Part shown: in pieces, positions 53,002 through 61,539 of the stretch
Layout: the number at the start of each line of letters is the position of its first letter
Position numbering within the stretch: the stretch's first letter is position 1
Source: Streptomyces regalis
GTDB taxonomy: Bacteria; Actinomycetota; Actinomycetes; Streptomycetales; Streptomycetaceae
Assembly (NCBI RefSeq): GCF_001509475.1
Contig: NZ_LLZG01000013.1
Coordinates: 81,437-145,436 of the forward strand
Direction: 5' to 3'
DNA: 64,000 nucleotides
Position numbers and translations under genes: made by a program
Notes under the pieces: model-generated
Seen by the model: only the letters and a program-made list of their open reading frames with translations
Database searches by the model: none
Told to the model about the DNA's origin: nothing

Positions 53002-54144
53002 ATGCGAATACTCGTCGTCACCGTCGTCCATCACCCCGAGGACGCGCGGATCCTGCACCGGGAGATCGCCGCCCTGCGACAGCGCGGCCACCGGGTGGTG
53101 TACGCCGCGCCGTTCGCGGCACGGGAGGTGGCGCCGCGGCCGTACGTCGAGGGCGTGGATCTGCCCCGGGCCGCGGGGCGCGACCGCCGGGCGGCGCTCC
53201 GTGCGGCCCGTGTGCTGCTCGCCGAGCGCGGACCGACGGTGGACCTGGTGCTGCTGCACGATCCTGAGCTGCTGCTGGCGCTGCCGGGAACACTGCGCCG
53301 TTGGGGGCACGAGGGACGCGCCCCCGTCACCGTGTGGGACGTGCACGAGGACACGGCGGCGGCGCTGGTGATGAAGCGCTGGGTGCCAAGACCGCTACGG
53401 CCGCCGCTCCGACTGGCCGTGCGGGCGGCGGAACGGCTGGCGGAGCGGCATCTGCGGCTGCTGCTCGCCGAGGACGCCTACCAGCACCGCTTCCGCCGCC
53501 CGCATCCCGTCGTGGCGAACCTCGCGACGGTGCCGTCCGAGCCGCCCGAGCCGCCGGGCGACAACCGGGTCGTCTACCTCGGGCATCTGTCGCGGGCGCG
53601 GGGCGCGCTGGAACTCGTCGAGACGGCCCGGCTGCTGGGACCGGACGTCCGCGTCGAGGTCATCGGCGCGGCAGACCCCGACGTGCGGGACGCGCTCACC
53701 GAGGCCGACCAGGACGGCGTGCTGCGCTGGCACGGCTACCTGCCCAACGACCGCGCCCTCGATCTCCTCTCCGGCGCCCTGGCCGGCCTCTCCCTCCTGC
53801 ACGACCAGCCCAACTACCGCCATTCACGGCCCACCAAGGCCGTGGAGTACATGGCCCACGGCGTCCCCGTCGTCACCACACCCACCCCGCTCGCGGCCGA
53901 CCTGGTCGAGCGCTACGGCTGCGGTCTCGTCGTACCGTACGAGGATCCTGCCTCGGCGGCAGAGGCCGTACGGCGGCTGCGCGCCGACCCCGAGATGCGC
54001 CGGCGCGCGGCCACGCGGGGCTGGGAGGCGGCGCTCTCCGACCTCAACTGGGCCGACCGGGCGACCGAGTTCGCGATGTGCCTTGAGGCCTGGGTGAAGG
54101 AGGCGTCCGCGAACCCGACGCCCTCGGCCGTCGTCGCCCGATGA
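53002..54144 (+). CDS. Glycosyltransferase, GT4-like
   Basis: This 380-residue glycosyltransferase starts MRILVVTVVHHPEDARILHR. It contains VVYLGHLSRARGALELVE (the second Rossmann domain) and SLLHDQPNYRHSRPTKAVEY, then MAHGVPVVTTPTPLAADLVE with the acceptor-side glutamate. There is no signal or membrane helix. ATG 53002 is preceded by AAAGGTG 35 bases after the dehydrogenase stop, so it belongs to the same unit. It would add a sugar, possibly ManNAcA, to the growing polymer (inference). The next gene is convergent, with a plain 104-base gap. Confidence 0.88.
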   Translation: MRILVVTVVHHPEDARILHREIAALRQRGHRVVYAAPFAAREVAPRPYVEGVDLPRAAGRDRRAALRAARVLLAERGPTVDLVLLHDPELLLALPGTLRRWGHEGRAPVTVWDVHEDTAAALVMKRWVPRPLRPPLRLAVRAAERLAERHLRLLLAEDAYQHRFRRPHPVVANLATVPSEPPEPPGDNRVVYLGHLSRARGALELVETARLLGPDVRVEVIGAADPDVRDALTEADQDGVLRWHGYLPNDRALDLLSGALAGLSLLHDQPNYRHSRPTKAVEYMAHGVPVVTTPTPLAADLVERYGCGLVVPYEDPASAAEAVRRLRADPEMRRRAATRGWEAALSDLNWADRATEFAMCLEAWVKEASANPTPSAVVAR

Positions 54145-54248
54145 CACGAGCGACACGAGCCAGGCGCAATCCCCGGGCGAAGCAACCCGATCATCGCGGG
54201 CAGCCGTCCACGGCAGGAGAGGCAGGTGACGGTACGTCAATCAGCCGC

Positions 54249-54698
54249 TCACCCGCGGTTGGCCCCCTTCGGAATCCCGTACGCCCGTTCCACTTTCAAC
54301 CGCAGCACCAGCCGCCCGTCCCGGACCATCGCGGCCCGGAAGTCCTCCCAGTCGGGGTGCTCGCCCAGGACGTCCCGGTAGAGACGGACGAGCTCCTCGA
54401 CCGTGGCGTCGTACGGGTCCTTCGCGACCGGCGAGAGCTCCGCGGTGCCCTCGGCGACGACGTACGCCCGCCGGTCGCGGGACGTGACGTGATACGACGC
54501 CCTGGGGTCCCGGCGCAGGTTGCGCGTCTTGGCCCGGTCGTCCGTGATGGAGACGCGGATGATCCGCTCGTCGGGGTAGTAGGCGTGACCGACGTTCGAC
54601 AGCTGCGGCCGGCCGTCGCGCTTGAGGGTGACCAGCACCCCGCCGTGGCCCTCGGAGAGCAGCGCGAGCAGTGCGTTCTGGGTGGAGTCCTCAGTCAT
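54249..54698 (-). CDS. PPOX-class F420-dependent flavin/deazaflavin oxidoreductase
   Basis: This 149-residue split-barrel protein of the pyridoxamine 5'-phosphate oxidase-like family has the pattern of actinobacterial F420-binding members: GVLVTLKRDGRPQLSNVGHAY near residue 22, SITDDRAKTRNLRRDPRASYHV, and a late RLKVERAYGIPKG. It would reduce a small molecule using F420H2 or FMN. ATG 54698 is chosen; upstream codons are rich in Pro and Arg. It is divergent from a TetR gene whose paired operator lies about 50 bases upstream, so it may share control. Confidence 0.85.
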   Translation of the reverse strand: MTEDSTQNALLALLSEGHGGVLVTLKRDGRPQLSNVGHAYYPDERIIRVSITDDRAKTRNLRRDPRASYHVTSRDRRAYVVAEGTAELSPVAKDPYDATVEELVRLYRDVLGEHPDWEDFRAAMVRDGRLVLRLKVERAYGIPKGANRG

Positions 54699-54749
54699 GC
54701 CTGGATCAACCCTGCCGGGCGGCCTGCACATTCCCACGCGGCATTCCCG

Positions 54750-54790
54750 CATAGACACTGTCTACTCGATCATGGTAGACAGTGTCTATG
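54750..54790. promoter_or_regulatory. Twin TetR operator overlapping the tetR start codon
   Basis: Perfect 16-bp arms, CATAGACACTGTCTAC and its complement, are spaced by nine bases. Each arm holds its own 13-bp palindrome (TAGACACTGTCTA and TAGACAGTGTCTA), giving two dimer sites 25 bases apart. The second overlaps ATG 54788, indicating direct autorepression by the encoded TetR. Confidence 0.82.
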
Positions 54791-55378
54791 CAGGAATCCG
54801 ATTCCGATACGGGACTGCGGGCCCGACTCGTCGACGTAGGCGTGGATCTCGTGACCCGGGAAGGCGCCCAAGCGCTCACCCTGCGGGAGATCGCCCGCCG
54901 GGCCGGCGTCTCGCACGGCGCCCCGCGCCGCTACTTCCCCACGCACCTGGAGCTGCTCTCGGCCATCGCACGCCGCGGCTTCGACGAGCTGGCGCGACGG
55001 GCGACGGCGACGGCTGGCGTCGGCGACGGTACGGCGAGCCCCAGGGCGGAGCTGACCGTACTGGGGCGCGTCTACCTTGAGTTCGCGCTGGGCAACCGCG
55101 GCATGTACGAGCTGATGTTCCGTCACGATCTGCTGGAGAGCGGCCACTTGGGACTGCGGGACACCAGCCTCCCCCTCTTCGGCCGCCTGGTGGACCTGGT
55201 CGCCCAGGCCCGCCCCGACGCCGACGCCCGGCTCGTCGCGGGCGCATTGTGGGCGAACCTCCACGGCATCGCCCAGCTGTGGGGCTGGGGCAGCCTCCAA
55301 CTCGCCACAGGGACCGAGGACTTCGTACCTCTGCTGCACTCCGCCCTGGACGCACACCTCGGGCAGGAGGCCGAATGA
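54788..55378 (+). CDS. TetR family regulator of the adjacent efflux pump
   Basis: This 196-residue TetR protein has a helix-turn-helix in ALTLREIARRAGVSHGAPRRYFPTHLELL (about residues 30-58; key part REIARRAGVSHGAP). The C-terminal ligand domain includes YLEFALGNRGMYELMF, typical of the TetR_C13-like group. ATG 54788 sits inside the second operator palindrome with no ribosome site and TAGACA at 54776-54781, so the message may be leaderless; GTG 54782 is in frame. Its stop overlaps the MFS gene start (ATGA), the usual autoregulated repressor-pump pair. Confidence 0.9.
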   Translation: MQESDSDTGLRARLVDVGVDLVTREGAQALTLREIARRAGVSHGAPRRYFPTHLELLSAIARRGFDELARRATATAGVGDGTASPRAELTVLGRVYLEFALGNRGMYELMFRHDLLESGHLGLRDTSLPLFGRLVDLVAQARPDADARLVAGALWANLHGIAQLWGWGSLQLATGTEDFVPLLHSALDAHLGQEAE

Positions 55379-56724
55379 ACCCGCGCCTCACCCTCGTGAG
55401 CAGCGTCATCGGCGCCGTGCTCGTCGCACTCGACGGGACCGTCCTGACCATCGCCCAGCCCACCCTGCAAAGCGACCTGGGCGCCTCCTTCGATCAGGTC
55501 CAGTGGACCAGCACCGGCTATCTCATCGCGGTGGCAAGCCTGTTGGTGTTCGCCGGGCGGCTCGGCGACCGGTATGGACACCATCGCGTCTTCGGCATCG
55601 GCATGCTCGGCTTCGGGGCCGCGTCGGCCGGTATCGCTCTGGCGCCGGGTGTGGGCTGGGTCGTCGGACTGCGGGTCGTGCAGGGCGCGTTCGGGGCGCT
55701 GTTGCAGCCGGCCACGCTCGGGATGCTGCGGGCCGCGTACCCGCCCGACCGGCTGCGGACGCCGATCGCCGTACGGACCGCGGCGATCGGGGTGGCGGCC
55801 GCTGCCGGGCCGGTCGTGGGCGGTGCGCTGGTGGCCGGGCCGGGCTGGCGGGCCGTGTTCCTGCTGAATGTCGTGCCCGCCGTCGTCTTCGGCGTGCTCG
55901 CCCTCGCCGTGCGGCCCGCGCGCACCGCCTCCCCCGCCCGGCTCGACATACCCGGCGCCCTCCTGCTCGCGGTGACCCTGGCCTGCCTGGTCCACGCCCT
56001 CGTCGCGCTGCCGGGCTGGGTCTGGACGGCCACGACAGCCGCCGTCGCCGGCGCCGCGTTCGTCCGGCACGAGCGCCGTACCGCGAGCCCTCTGCTGCCG
56101 CCGGACGTGATCGGCTCGGCGGCCGTCGGTTCGGCGCTCGGCATGCTGGTGGCCGCGTCGTCGGCGCTGTCGGGCGCGCTGTTCGTCGGCACGTTCCTGT
56201 TGCAGGGCACGCTGGGCCTGGACCCGTTCCGCAGCGCCCTGGTCAGCCTGCCGCTGGCCCTGCTGATGGTGCTCGCGGCACCCTCGTGCGCGGTGCTGCT
56301 GCGCCGGGCCGGGGCCCGTCGTACAACCGTGGCGGCGATGGCGGTCCTCGCGCTCGGGATCCTCGCCCTGTCCCGCGCGTCGGCCACGCCTGCCCTGTGC
56401 GCCGCGTTCGCCCTGGTGGGGGCCGGGTTCGGCACCGTGATGGTGGCGGCGACCCACGTCGTCGTACGCGAGGCCGCCGTCGAGTCGGCCGGGGTGGCGG
56501 GCGGACTGCAGCAGACCGCGATGAACCTCGGGCCGGTGCTGGGCGTGGCCACCGCGACCGCCCTCATGGAGCCGGGCGGTGGCCCCGGGCTGCCGCTGGG
56601 CGTCCTCGCCGCCGTCGCCCTGGCCGGTGCGGCGCTGGGCCGAAAGCTGCCGGGACGACCCGGGACGGCAATCAACGATCATGGCCAATCGAAGGACCGT
56701 ACTCCTGTTCCTGCGCGACGATGA
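55375..56724 (+). CDS. MFS drug efflux transporter (DHA2/EmrB-like)
   Basis: This 449-residue multi-span membrane protein starts with LVALDGTVLTIAQPTLQ (helix 1, Asp and Thr typical of DHA2 pumps). It has motif A GRLGDRYGHHRVFG (about residue 62) and the antiporter motif region VVQGAFGALLQPATLGML, then GPVVGGALVAGPGWR. It is shorter than 14-helix members and probably has twelve to fourteen spans. ATG 55375 overlaps the tetR stop. It should export a toxic compound or antibiotic that is also the TetR ligand. Confidence 0.9.
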   Translation: MNPRLTLVSSVIGAVLVALDGTVLTIAQPTLQSDLGASFDQVQWTSTGYLIAVASLLVFAGRLGDRYGHHRVFGIGMLGFGAASAGIALAPGVGWVVGLRVVQGAFGALLQPATLGMLRAAYPPDRLRTPIAVRTAAIGVAAAAGPVVGGALVAGPGWRAVFLLNVVPAVVFGVLALAVRPARTASPARLDIPGALLLAVTLACLVHALVALPGWVWTATTAAVAGAAFVRHERRTASPLLPPDVIGSAAVGSALGMLVAASSALSGALFVGTFLLQGTLGLDPFRSALVSLPLALLMVLAAPSCAVLLRRAGARRTTVAAMAVLALGILALSRASATPALCAAFALVGAGFGTVMVAATHVVVREAAVESAGVAGGLQQTAMNLGPVLGVATATALMEPGGGPGLPLGVLAAVALAGAALGRKLPGRPGTAINDHGQSKDRTPVPARR

Positions 56725-56789
56725 GATCCGAGGCCGTTCCGGCGGGGTATGTCGGAGCGCACCTCGTCGTACGCATTCGGAGGAGAGCC

Positions 56790-58022
56790 ATGGCACTGCT
56801 GACACAAGAGGTCGACCCGGGCGAGGTCGGGCTGGACGGGAAGGCTCTCGACCGCCTCGACCAGCACTTCGCCCACTACGTCGACGAGGGGCGACTGCCC
56901 GGCTACCTGGTGTCCGTCGCCCGCGGTGGACGCGTCGCCCACCTCGCCACGCACGGCCACCGGGACCTGGCGGCCGGGCTGCCCGTCGAGGCCGACACGC
57001 TGTGGCGGATCTACTCCATGACCAAGCCGGTCACCTCGGTCGCCGCGCTGCTGCTGGTGGAGGAGGGCAAGCTGTCGCTCGACGACCCGGTCGACCACCA
57101 CCTGCCCGCCTTCGCCGAGCCTCGGGTGTACGTCAGCGGATCAGGCGCCGACACCGTGACCCGCCCGGCCGACGGGCCGATACGCATCCGGCACCTGATG
57201 ACCCACACCGCCGGACTGACCTTCGCCTTCTACCACACGCACCCCGTCGACGCCCTCTACCGCGATGCCAACCTGGACTCCGCGGTACTGCCCGGCTCCG
57301 ACCTGGCCGGGACGGTCGACGTGTACGCGAGCCTGCCGCTGCAGTTCGAGCCCGGCACGCAGTGGAACTACTCGGTCGCCACCAACGTCCTGGGCCGCGT
57401 CATCGAGGTCGTGTCCGGACAGCCGCTCGACGAGTTCTTCGCCGAGCGGATCTTCGGGCCGCTCGGTATGACCGACGCCGGGTTCTGCGTGAGCGACCAA
57501 CAGGCGTGCAGGCTCTCCGAGTTGTACGGCGAGACCGACGACGGCGGTATCGAACCGATCCCCGGCCTCCCGCTGCACGGCCGTCCCCGCTTCCTGTCCG
57601 GCAGCGGTGGCATGGCGGCCTCCGCGCACGACATCCACCGCTTCATGGAGCTGCTGCGCCGCCGCGGCGAACTCGACGGCACCCGCCTGCTGGCCGCCGG
57701 GACCGTGGACCTGATGACGTCCAACCACCTGCCGGGCGGCGCCGACCTGCGCGCCTTCGGCAGCCGCCCCGCCCACGACGAACCCGGCAACGACGGCCTC
57801 GGCTTCGGCCTCGGCGTCTCCGTGGTGATCGACCCGACGCGGACGAAAGCCCCGACCGTCCTCGGCGCCTACGGCTGGAGCGGGGTGGCGACCACCACGT
57901 TCTGGGTCGACCCACGCCACGACCTGACGGTGCAGTTCATGACGCAGGTACGGCCGAAGACCTCGCACACGATGTTCCAGGACCTCAAGCGGCTCGTGAA
58001 CGAGGCCATCACGGACGACTGA
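56790..58022 (+). CDS. Serine hydrolase, beta-lactamase/esterase EstB type
   Basis: This 410-residue class C beta-lactamase-fold protein has the SxxK nucleophile motif in IYSMTKPVTSVAA (about residue 78), the YxN motif in WNYSVATNVLG (about residue 193), and a late GWSGVATTTFWVDP. There is no signal peptide, which suits cytoplasmic esterases or amidases of the EstB and LovD type rather than a secreted lactamase. ATG 56790 is backed by CGGAGGAGAG. A longer frame running back through the MFS gene is not real. It is convergent with the saccharopine dehydrogenase-like gene, five bases apart. Confidence 0.87.
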   Translation: MALLTQEVDPGEVGLDGKALDRLDQHFAHYVDEGRLPGYLVSVARGGRVAHLATHGHRDLAAGLPVEADTLWRIYSMTKPVTSVAALLLVEEGKLSLDDPVDHHLPAFAEPRVYVSGSGADTVTRPADGPIRIRHLMTHTAGLTFAFYHTHPVDALYRDANLDSAVLPGSDLAGTVDVYASLPLQFEPGTQWNYSVATNVLGRVIEVVSGQPLDEFFAERIFGPLGMTDAGFCVSDQQACRLSELYGETDDGGIEPIPGLPLHGRPRFLSGSGGMAASAHDIHRFMELLRRRGELDGTRLLAAGTVDLMTSNHLPGGADLRAFGSRPAHDEPGNDGLGFGLGVSVVIDPTRTKAPTVLGAYGWSGVATTTFWVDPRHDLTVQFMTQVRPKTSHTMFQDLKRLVNEAITDD

Positions 58023-58027
58023 GCCCC

Positions 58028-59191
58028 TTACTGGTCCACGCGCAGGGCGAACTCCACCCCCTCCAGAGCGAGTTCACGCAGCCACTCCTCCGAGCGGGCC
58101 GCCGTCTCGGCGGCGCGGTTCAGGCCCGCCGGCAGGGAGCCGTCCAGGATGTGGCGCACGCCGAGGGCGAGGGGCCGGGAGACACAGCGGGCCATCGCGC
58201 TCTCCTCCGCGTCCCCCACCAGGTCGAGGAGGTAACTACCGGACCACGTCCGCCCGTCCCCGCCCCGCGCGTCCAGCGACACGGCGAGGACGACGCGGTC
58301 GCGGTCGGCGTCCGTGGTGGGGTACCTGGCCGCCAACTCCCCTGCCAGAGCGGCGATTCGGGCGTCGTCGCCGGCCTTCAGCTCCTCGAAGACCGCGTCC
58401 CAGGCACGCAGCCAGCCCTCCAGGCGCAGGGTGCCGCGCACGAAGGTCTGCGGCTTCCAGCCGGGCGGCAGCCCGTACTGCTGCACGAACGGAACGCTGT
58501 CGCGGTTGGGGTAGACCTCGAACGCCTCCCCGTCCACCACATGCCGTCGCGTCGCCTCCCACGGCCGCTCGGCGACCGTCTCGGCGCCGTCCCGCACATA
58601 ACGCGCCGGTGAGCGCAGGGCATTGAGCACACCGGCGGGCGCCCAGCTGAAGCGGTACTTGAAGTCGTTCGGAACCGCGGGGACACCGCCGCAGTACGAC
58701 GTCAGGCTGTACGAGGCGACCGCGTCGTCGCCGATGGCCTGCCGGGCGCGGCCGACGAGGCAGTGGGCGAAGAGGTGGTCGATGCCCGGGTCGAGGCCGG
58801 CCTCGGTGAGCACGACGAGCCCGGCCGCGGCAGCCGCGGGCACCTGCTCCACCACCGCGTCCGACACATAGCTGGAGCAGGCGAAGTGCGCCTGCCGCTG
58901 GACACAGGCCGCCAGGATCCCCGCGTGCTCCGGCGCGGGCAGCATCGATACGACGACGTCACCGGGCGCCAGTTCGGCCGTGAGCGCGGCAAGCGTATAG
59001 GCGCGGGGTTCGGCGCGTCCGGCGAGTCCCCGTCGGGCCAGGGCGTCCGCCGCACGGCTCTCGGTACGGTGCCACAGGCGTACGCGGTCGGCGGTGTCGC
59101 AGAGCCGGGCCAGACCGCTGCCCGTGGACAGTCCGGCGCCGACCCAGTGGACGGTGCCGCCGGCGGGAACCCGGGCGGAGTCGTCAGACAT
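58028..59191 (-). CDS. Saccharopine dehydrogenase/reductase-like protein (Lys9 type)
   Basis: This 387-residue Rossmann enzyme resembles the saccharopine reductase family (fungal Lys9 and the SDH half of animal AASS). The cofactor loop is HWVGAGLSTGSGLARL, DVVVSMLPAPEHAGI ends the first domain, and the substrate domain shows AGLDPGIDHLFAH, YSLTSYCGGVPAVPNDF and YRFSWAPAGVLNAL, matching the Lys9 pattern. ATG 59191 follows GGGGAG and overlaps the upstream Lys1-like gene by eight bases. The pair probably acts one after the other on lysine and saccharopine. Direction (synthesis or breakdown) is not fixed by sequence. Confidence 0.83.
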   Translation of the reverse strand: MSDDSARVPAGGTVHWVGAGLSTGSGLARLCDTADRVRLWHRTESRAADALARRGLAGRAEPRAYTLAALTAELAPGDVVVSMLPAPEHAGILAACVQRQAHFACSSYVSDAVVEQVPAAAAAGLVVLTEAGLDPGIDHLFAHCLVGRARQAIGDDAVASYSLTSYCGGVPAVPNDFKYRFSWAPAGVLNALRSPARYVRDGAETVAERPWEATRRHVVDGEAFEVYPNRDSVPFVQQYGLPPGWKPQTFVRGTLRLEGWLRAWDAVFEELKAGDDARIAALAGELAARYPTTDADRDRVVLAVSLDARGGDGRTWSGSYLLDLVGDAEESAMARCVSRPLALGVRHILDGSLPAGLNRAAETAARSEEWLRELALEGVEFALRVDQ

Positions 59192-60245
59192 GGCGGGACT
59201 CCCCTTCTGCAATGCCGTGTTCACGGCAGGCCTGGTGGAACCGGTCCAGACAGCGCCCCCACGGCCCACCCGTCCCGAACTCCAGCAGCTGGAGCAGCAG
59301 CGCCGACGAGAAGTCGGTGCTGGACTCCCGGGGCAGCAGGGAGGGCAGGTTGTCGATGGCGATGAGGTCGAGCGGAGGCTCCTTGCGCAGGCGGCGTACG
59401 GGCTCGGTCCACTCGGTGGTGCGGTCGTAGACGGGCAGGACGTTCAGCGGGGAGCCGACGTCGACCGTGACGTCGCACAGGGTGCGCAGCCTGCGGGCGG
59501 GGTCGTCGAGGTCCTCCTCGCGGAGGAAGGGCGGGACGGGGGTGGTGGCGAGGACGGCGTTCACCATCACGTCGTGCGCCAGCAGGGCCGCGCGGTCCAG
59601 GTCGCGGGTCTCGGCGAGGTCCCAGGGCGTCGCCTCGATGCCGGCGGTCAGGAACGCGAGGCGTGCGCCGCGGCCACTGCGGCCCAGGGCGCCGATCACG
59701 AGCGCCGTGAACTCCCGGTCATCCGGGGCTGGTTGGAGGGCTGCGTCCAGTTCCTCCTTCGACGTGGGGGTCAGCGGCGCGACGAGCCTGCCGCGGTGCT
59801 GGAGGACGGCCAGGGCGGCGCCGAGATAGCCGGCCCAGAAACCGAAGGCGGCGAGGCGTCGGCCGTCGTCGTCCACCAGGTACTCCAGGTCGAGCAGGGC
59901 CCCGCCCCCGTCGGCGAACCGGCGGAGCAGGTCCCCGGCGCCGGGCTGCTGCTTGTAGGCGTGGCCGAAGAAGATGTGCCGGTGCGTCAGTTCGGCAGGC
60001 CCGTCCGGGAGTTCCTTCAACCCGATGACGACCGCATCCGCCGGGGCCGACACCCAGGAGCCCGAGGGCGCGATGCGGCAGCCGGCCGCCTCGTACTCCT
60101 CGATGGGGAAGATCCGCTGCGGGGACTCCTCGACGGTCAGCGTCACTCCGCTCTCGACGAGCCGCCGGGCGTCGGACGGCACGATCGGGGTGCGTCGCTC
60201 GGTGGAACGGACCTCGTGGCGCAGCCACAGGTGGAGATCGGTCAT
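59184..60245 (-). CDS. Saccharopine dehydrogenase, lysine-forming type (Lys1-like)
   Basis: This 353-residue protein is like yeast Lys1 in the N-terminal alanine dehydrogenase/PNT domain. It has STERRTPIVPSDARRLV, VEESPQRIFPIEEYEAAG, the catalytic-lysine segment VVIGLKELP, the His in HIFFGHAYKQQPGAG, and FGFWAGYLGAALAVL. Lys1 interconverts saccharopine with lysine plus 2-oxoglutarate using NAD(H). ATG 60245 overlaps the FAD oxidase stop (ATGA) and its end overlaps the Lys9-like gene, so all three are one coupled unit. Such fungal-type saccharopine genes are uncommon in bacteria. Confidence 0.83.
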   Translation of the reverse strand: MTDLHLWLRHEVRSTERRTPIVPSDARRLVESGVTLTVEESPQRIFPIEEYEAAGCRIAPSGSWVSAPADAVVIGLKELPDGPAELTHRHIFFGHAYKQQPGAGDLLRRFADGGGALLDLEYLVDDDGRRLAAFGFWAGYLGAALAVLQHRGRLVAPLTPTSKEELDAALQPAPDDREFTALVIGALGRSGRGARLAFLTAGIEATPWDLAETRDLDRAALLAHDVMVNAVLATTPVPPFLREEDLDDPARRLRTLCDVTVDVGSPLNVLPVYDRTTEWTEPVRRLRKEPPLDLIAIDNLPSLLPRESSTDFSSALLLQLLEFGTGGPWGRCLDRFHQACREHGIAEGESRHV

Positions 60246-61387
60246 ACGCGGTTGGCCTCCGGGCGCGGGGCGTCGGCCGCGAACCGGCCGGCGCTCAAGG
60301 GGCTGACGTCCACGAAGGGTACGCGGCCGAGGTACAGGTCGCGGACGACCTCGCCGACGGCCGGTCCCTGCAGAAAGCCATGGCCGGAGAAGCCGGTCGC
60401 ATACAGGAAACGGGACACGGAAGTCGCCTCGCCGATCAGCGCGTTGTGGTCCGGGGTCACCTCGTACAGGCCCGCCCATCCGCCCGTGCGGCGCAGGTCG
60501 AGCAGGGTGGGGGCGCGGTGCTCCATGGCTTCGGCCAGGCGGGGGATCCAGCGGTCGTGGGTGTCGGTGGCGAAGCCGGGCCGCTCGTCGGGGTCGGACA
60601 TGCCGAGGAGGAGGCCGGGGCCCTCGGCATGGAAGTAGAGGCTGGTGCTGAAGTCGATGGTCATGGGCAGGTGCGGCGGCAGTCCGTCGACGGGTTCGGT
60701 GACCGCGATCTGGCGGCGCAGCGGCACCACCGGAAGGTCCACGCCGACCATCGCCCCGACCGCCCGTGACCAGGGGCCGGCCGCGCAGATCACCGTGTCG
60801 GTGGCGATCCGGCCGATGGTCGTCGTCACGGCGGTGATGCGGTCGCCGCGCAGTTCGATGCCGGTGACGTCGTTGTGGCGTAAGATCCGCGCCCCGTACC
60901 GGCGGGCGGCGGACGCGTAGCCGTGCACGACGGATTCCGGAGTGCAGTGGCCGTCGTCCGGCGAGAACGCGGCCGCCAGCAGTCCGTCGGTGGTGATCAG
61001 CGGGGAGAGCCGCTGCGCCTCGGCGGGGTCCATCATCCGGCTCGGCACACCGAGGGAGTTCTGCAGCCGGACGCTCGCCTCGAACCCGGCGACCTCCTCC
61101 GGAGTGGAGAGCAGGAACAGATACCCGACCCGGTGCAGCCCGATATCGTGTCCGGTCTCCTCCTCGAACCGGCCGAACGCCTCCAGGCTGCGCGCCCCGA
61201 GCTGGATGTTCAGCTCGTCGGAGAACTGCGCCCGCACCCCGCCGGCCGCCTTCGAGGTGGAGCCGGAGGCCAGCTCGTCCCGCTCGACGAGGACGACGTC
61301 TGCGACGCCGGCGCGGGCGAGGTGGTAGGCGATGCTGGTGCCCATCACGCCGCCTCCGATGACGACGACACTCGCGTTTGCGTTCAC
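60242..61387 (-). CDS. FAD-dependent amine oxidase (DadA/sarcosine oxidase-like), TTA-containing
   Basis: This 381-residue flavoprotein starts with the FAD Rossmann motif VVVIGGGVMGTSIAYHLAR, followed by ERDELASGSTSKAAGGVRAQ. Later VICAAGPWSRAVG and the C-terminal FSGHGFLQGPAVGEVV support the DAO family, which oxidises amino or imino acids. GTG 61387 is used because AGGAAGG lies seven bases upstream; GTG 61393 is too close. Codon 169 is TTA (60883-60881), so full translation needs the bldA tRNA. Its partners suggest saccharopine, pipecolate or a related lysine derivative as substrate (inference). Confidence 0.85.
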   Translation of the reverse strand: MNANASVVVIGGGVMGTSIAYHLARAGVADVVLVERDELASGSTSKAAGGVRAQFSDELNIQLGARSLEAFGRFEEETGHDIGLHRVGYLFLLSTPEEVAGFEASVRLQNSLGVPSRMMDPAEAQRLSPLITTDGLLAAAFSPDDGHCTPESVVHGYASAARRYGARILRHNDVTGIELRGDRITAVTTTIGRIATDTVICAAGPWSRAVGAMVGVDLPVVPLRRQIAVTEPVDGLPPHLPMTIDFSTSLYFHAEGPGLLLGMSDPDERPGFATDTHDRWIPRLAEAMEHRAPTLLDLRRTGGWAGLYEVTPDHNALIGEATSVSRFLYATGFSGHGFLQGPAVGEVVRDLYLGRVPFVDVSPLSAGRFAADAPRPEANRV

Positions 61388-61428
61388 AAGCACACCTTCC
61401 TGACTGACGCCGGTTCGGCAGCGCCCTC

Positions 61429-61539
61429 AGGGGCGCGGGGCTGTATCGATCTGCGGCTCCGCCGCGTGGGCGCGACCAGCCACAACGGAGCCGCAGACGA
61501 CCGACGACACATCGCGGCACAACCCAGCGGAACGCCTCG
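61429..61539 (-). repeat. Streptomyces interspersed 3' element, copy B
   Basis: This is the partner of 27446-27574. It begins, on the minus strand, directly after the ribA stop codon and shares CCGCTGGGTT-like, GTTGTGGCTGGTCGCGCCC and GGCGGAGCCGC blocks. It ends against a GCGCCC-TCAG-GGGCGC hairpin (61421-61436), which may terminate ribA transcription before the FAD oxidase operon. Confidence 0.8.

Noticed and set aside
56790..58022. A secreted beta-lactamase giving antibiotic resistance
   Set aside because: There is no signal peptide, and the SxxK/YxN pattern with this C-terminus fits an EstB-like esterase as well or better.
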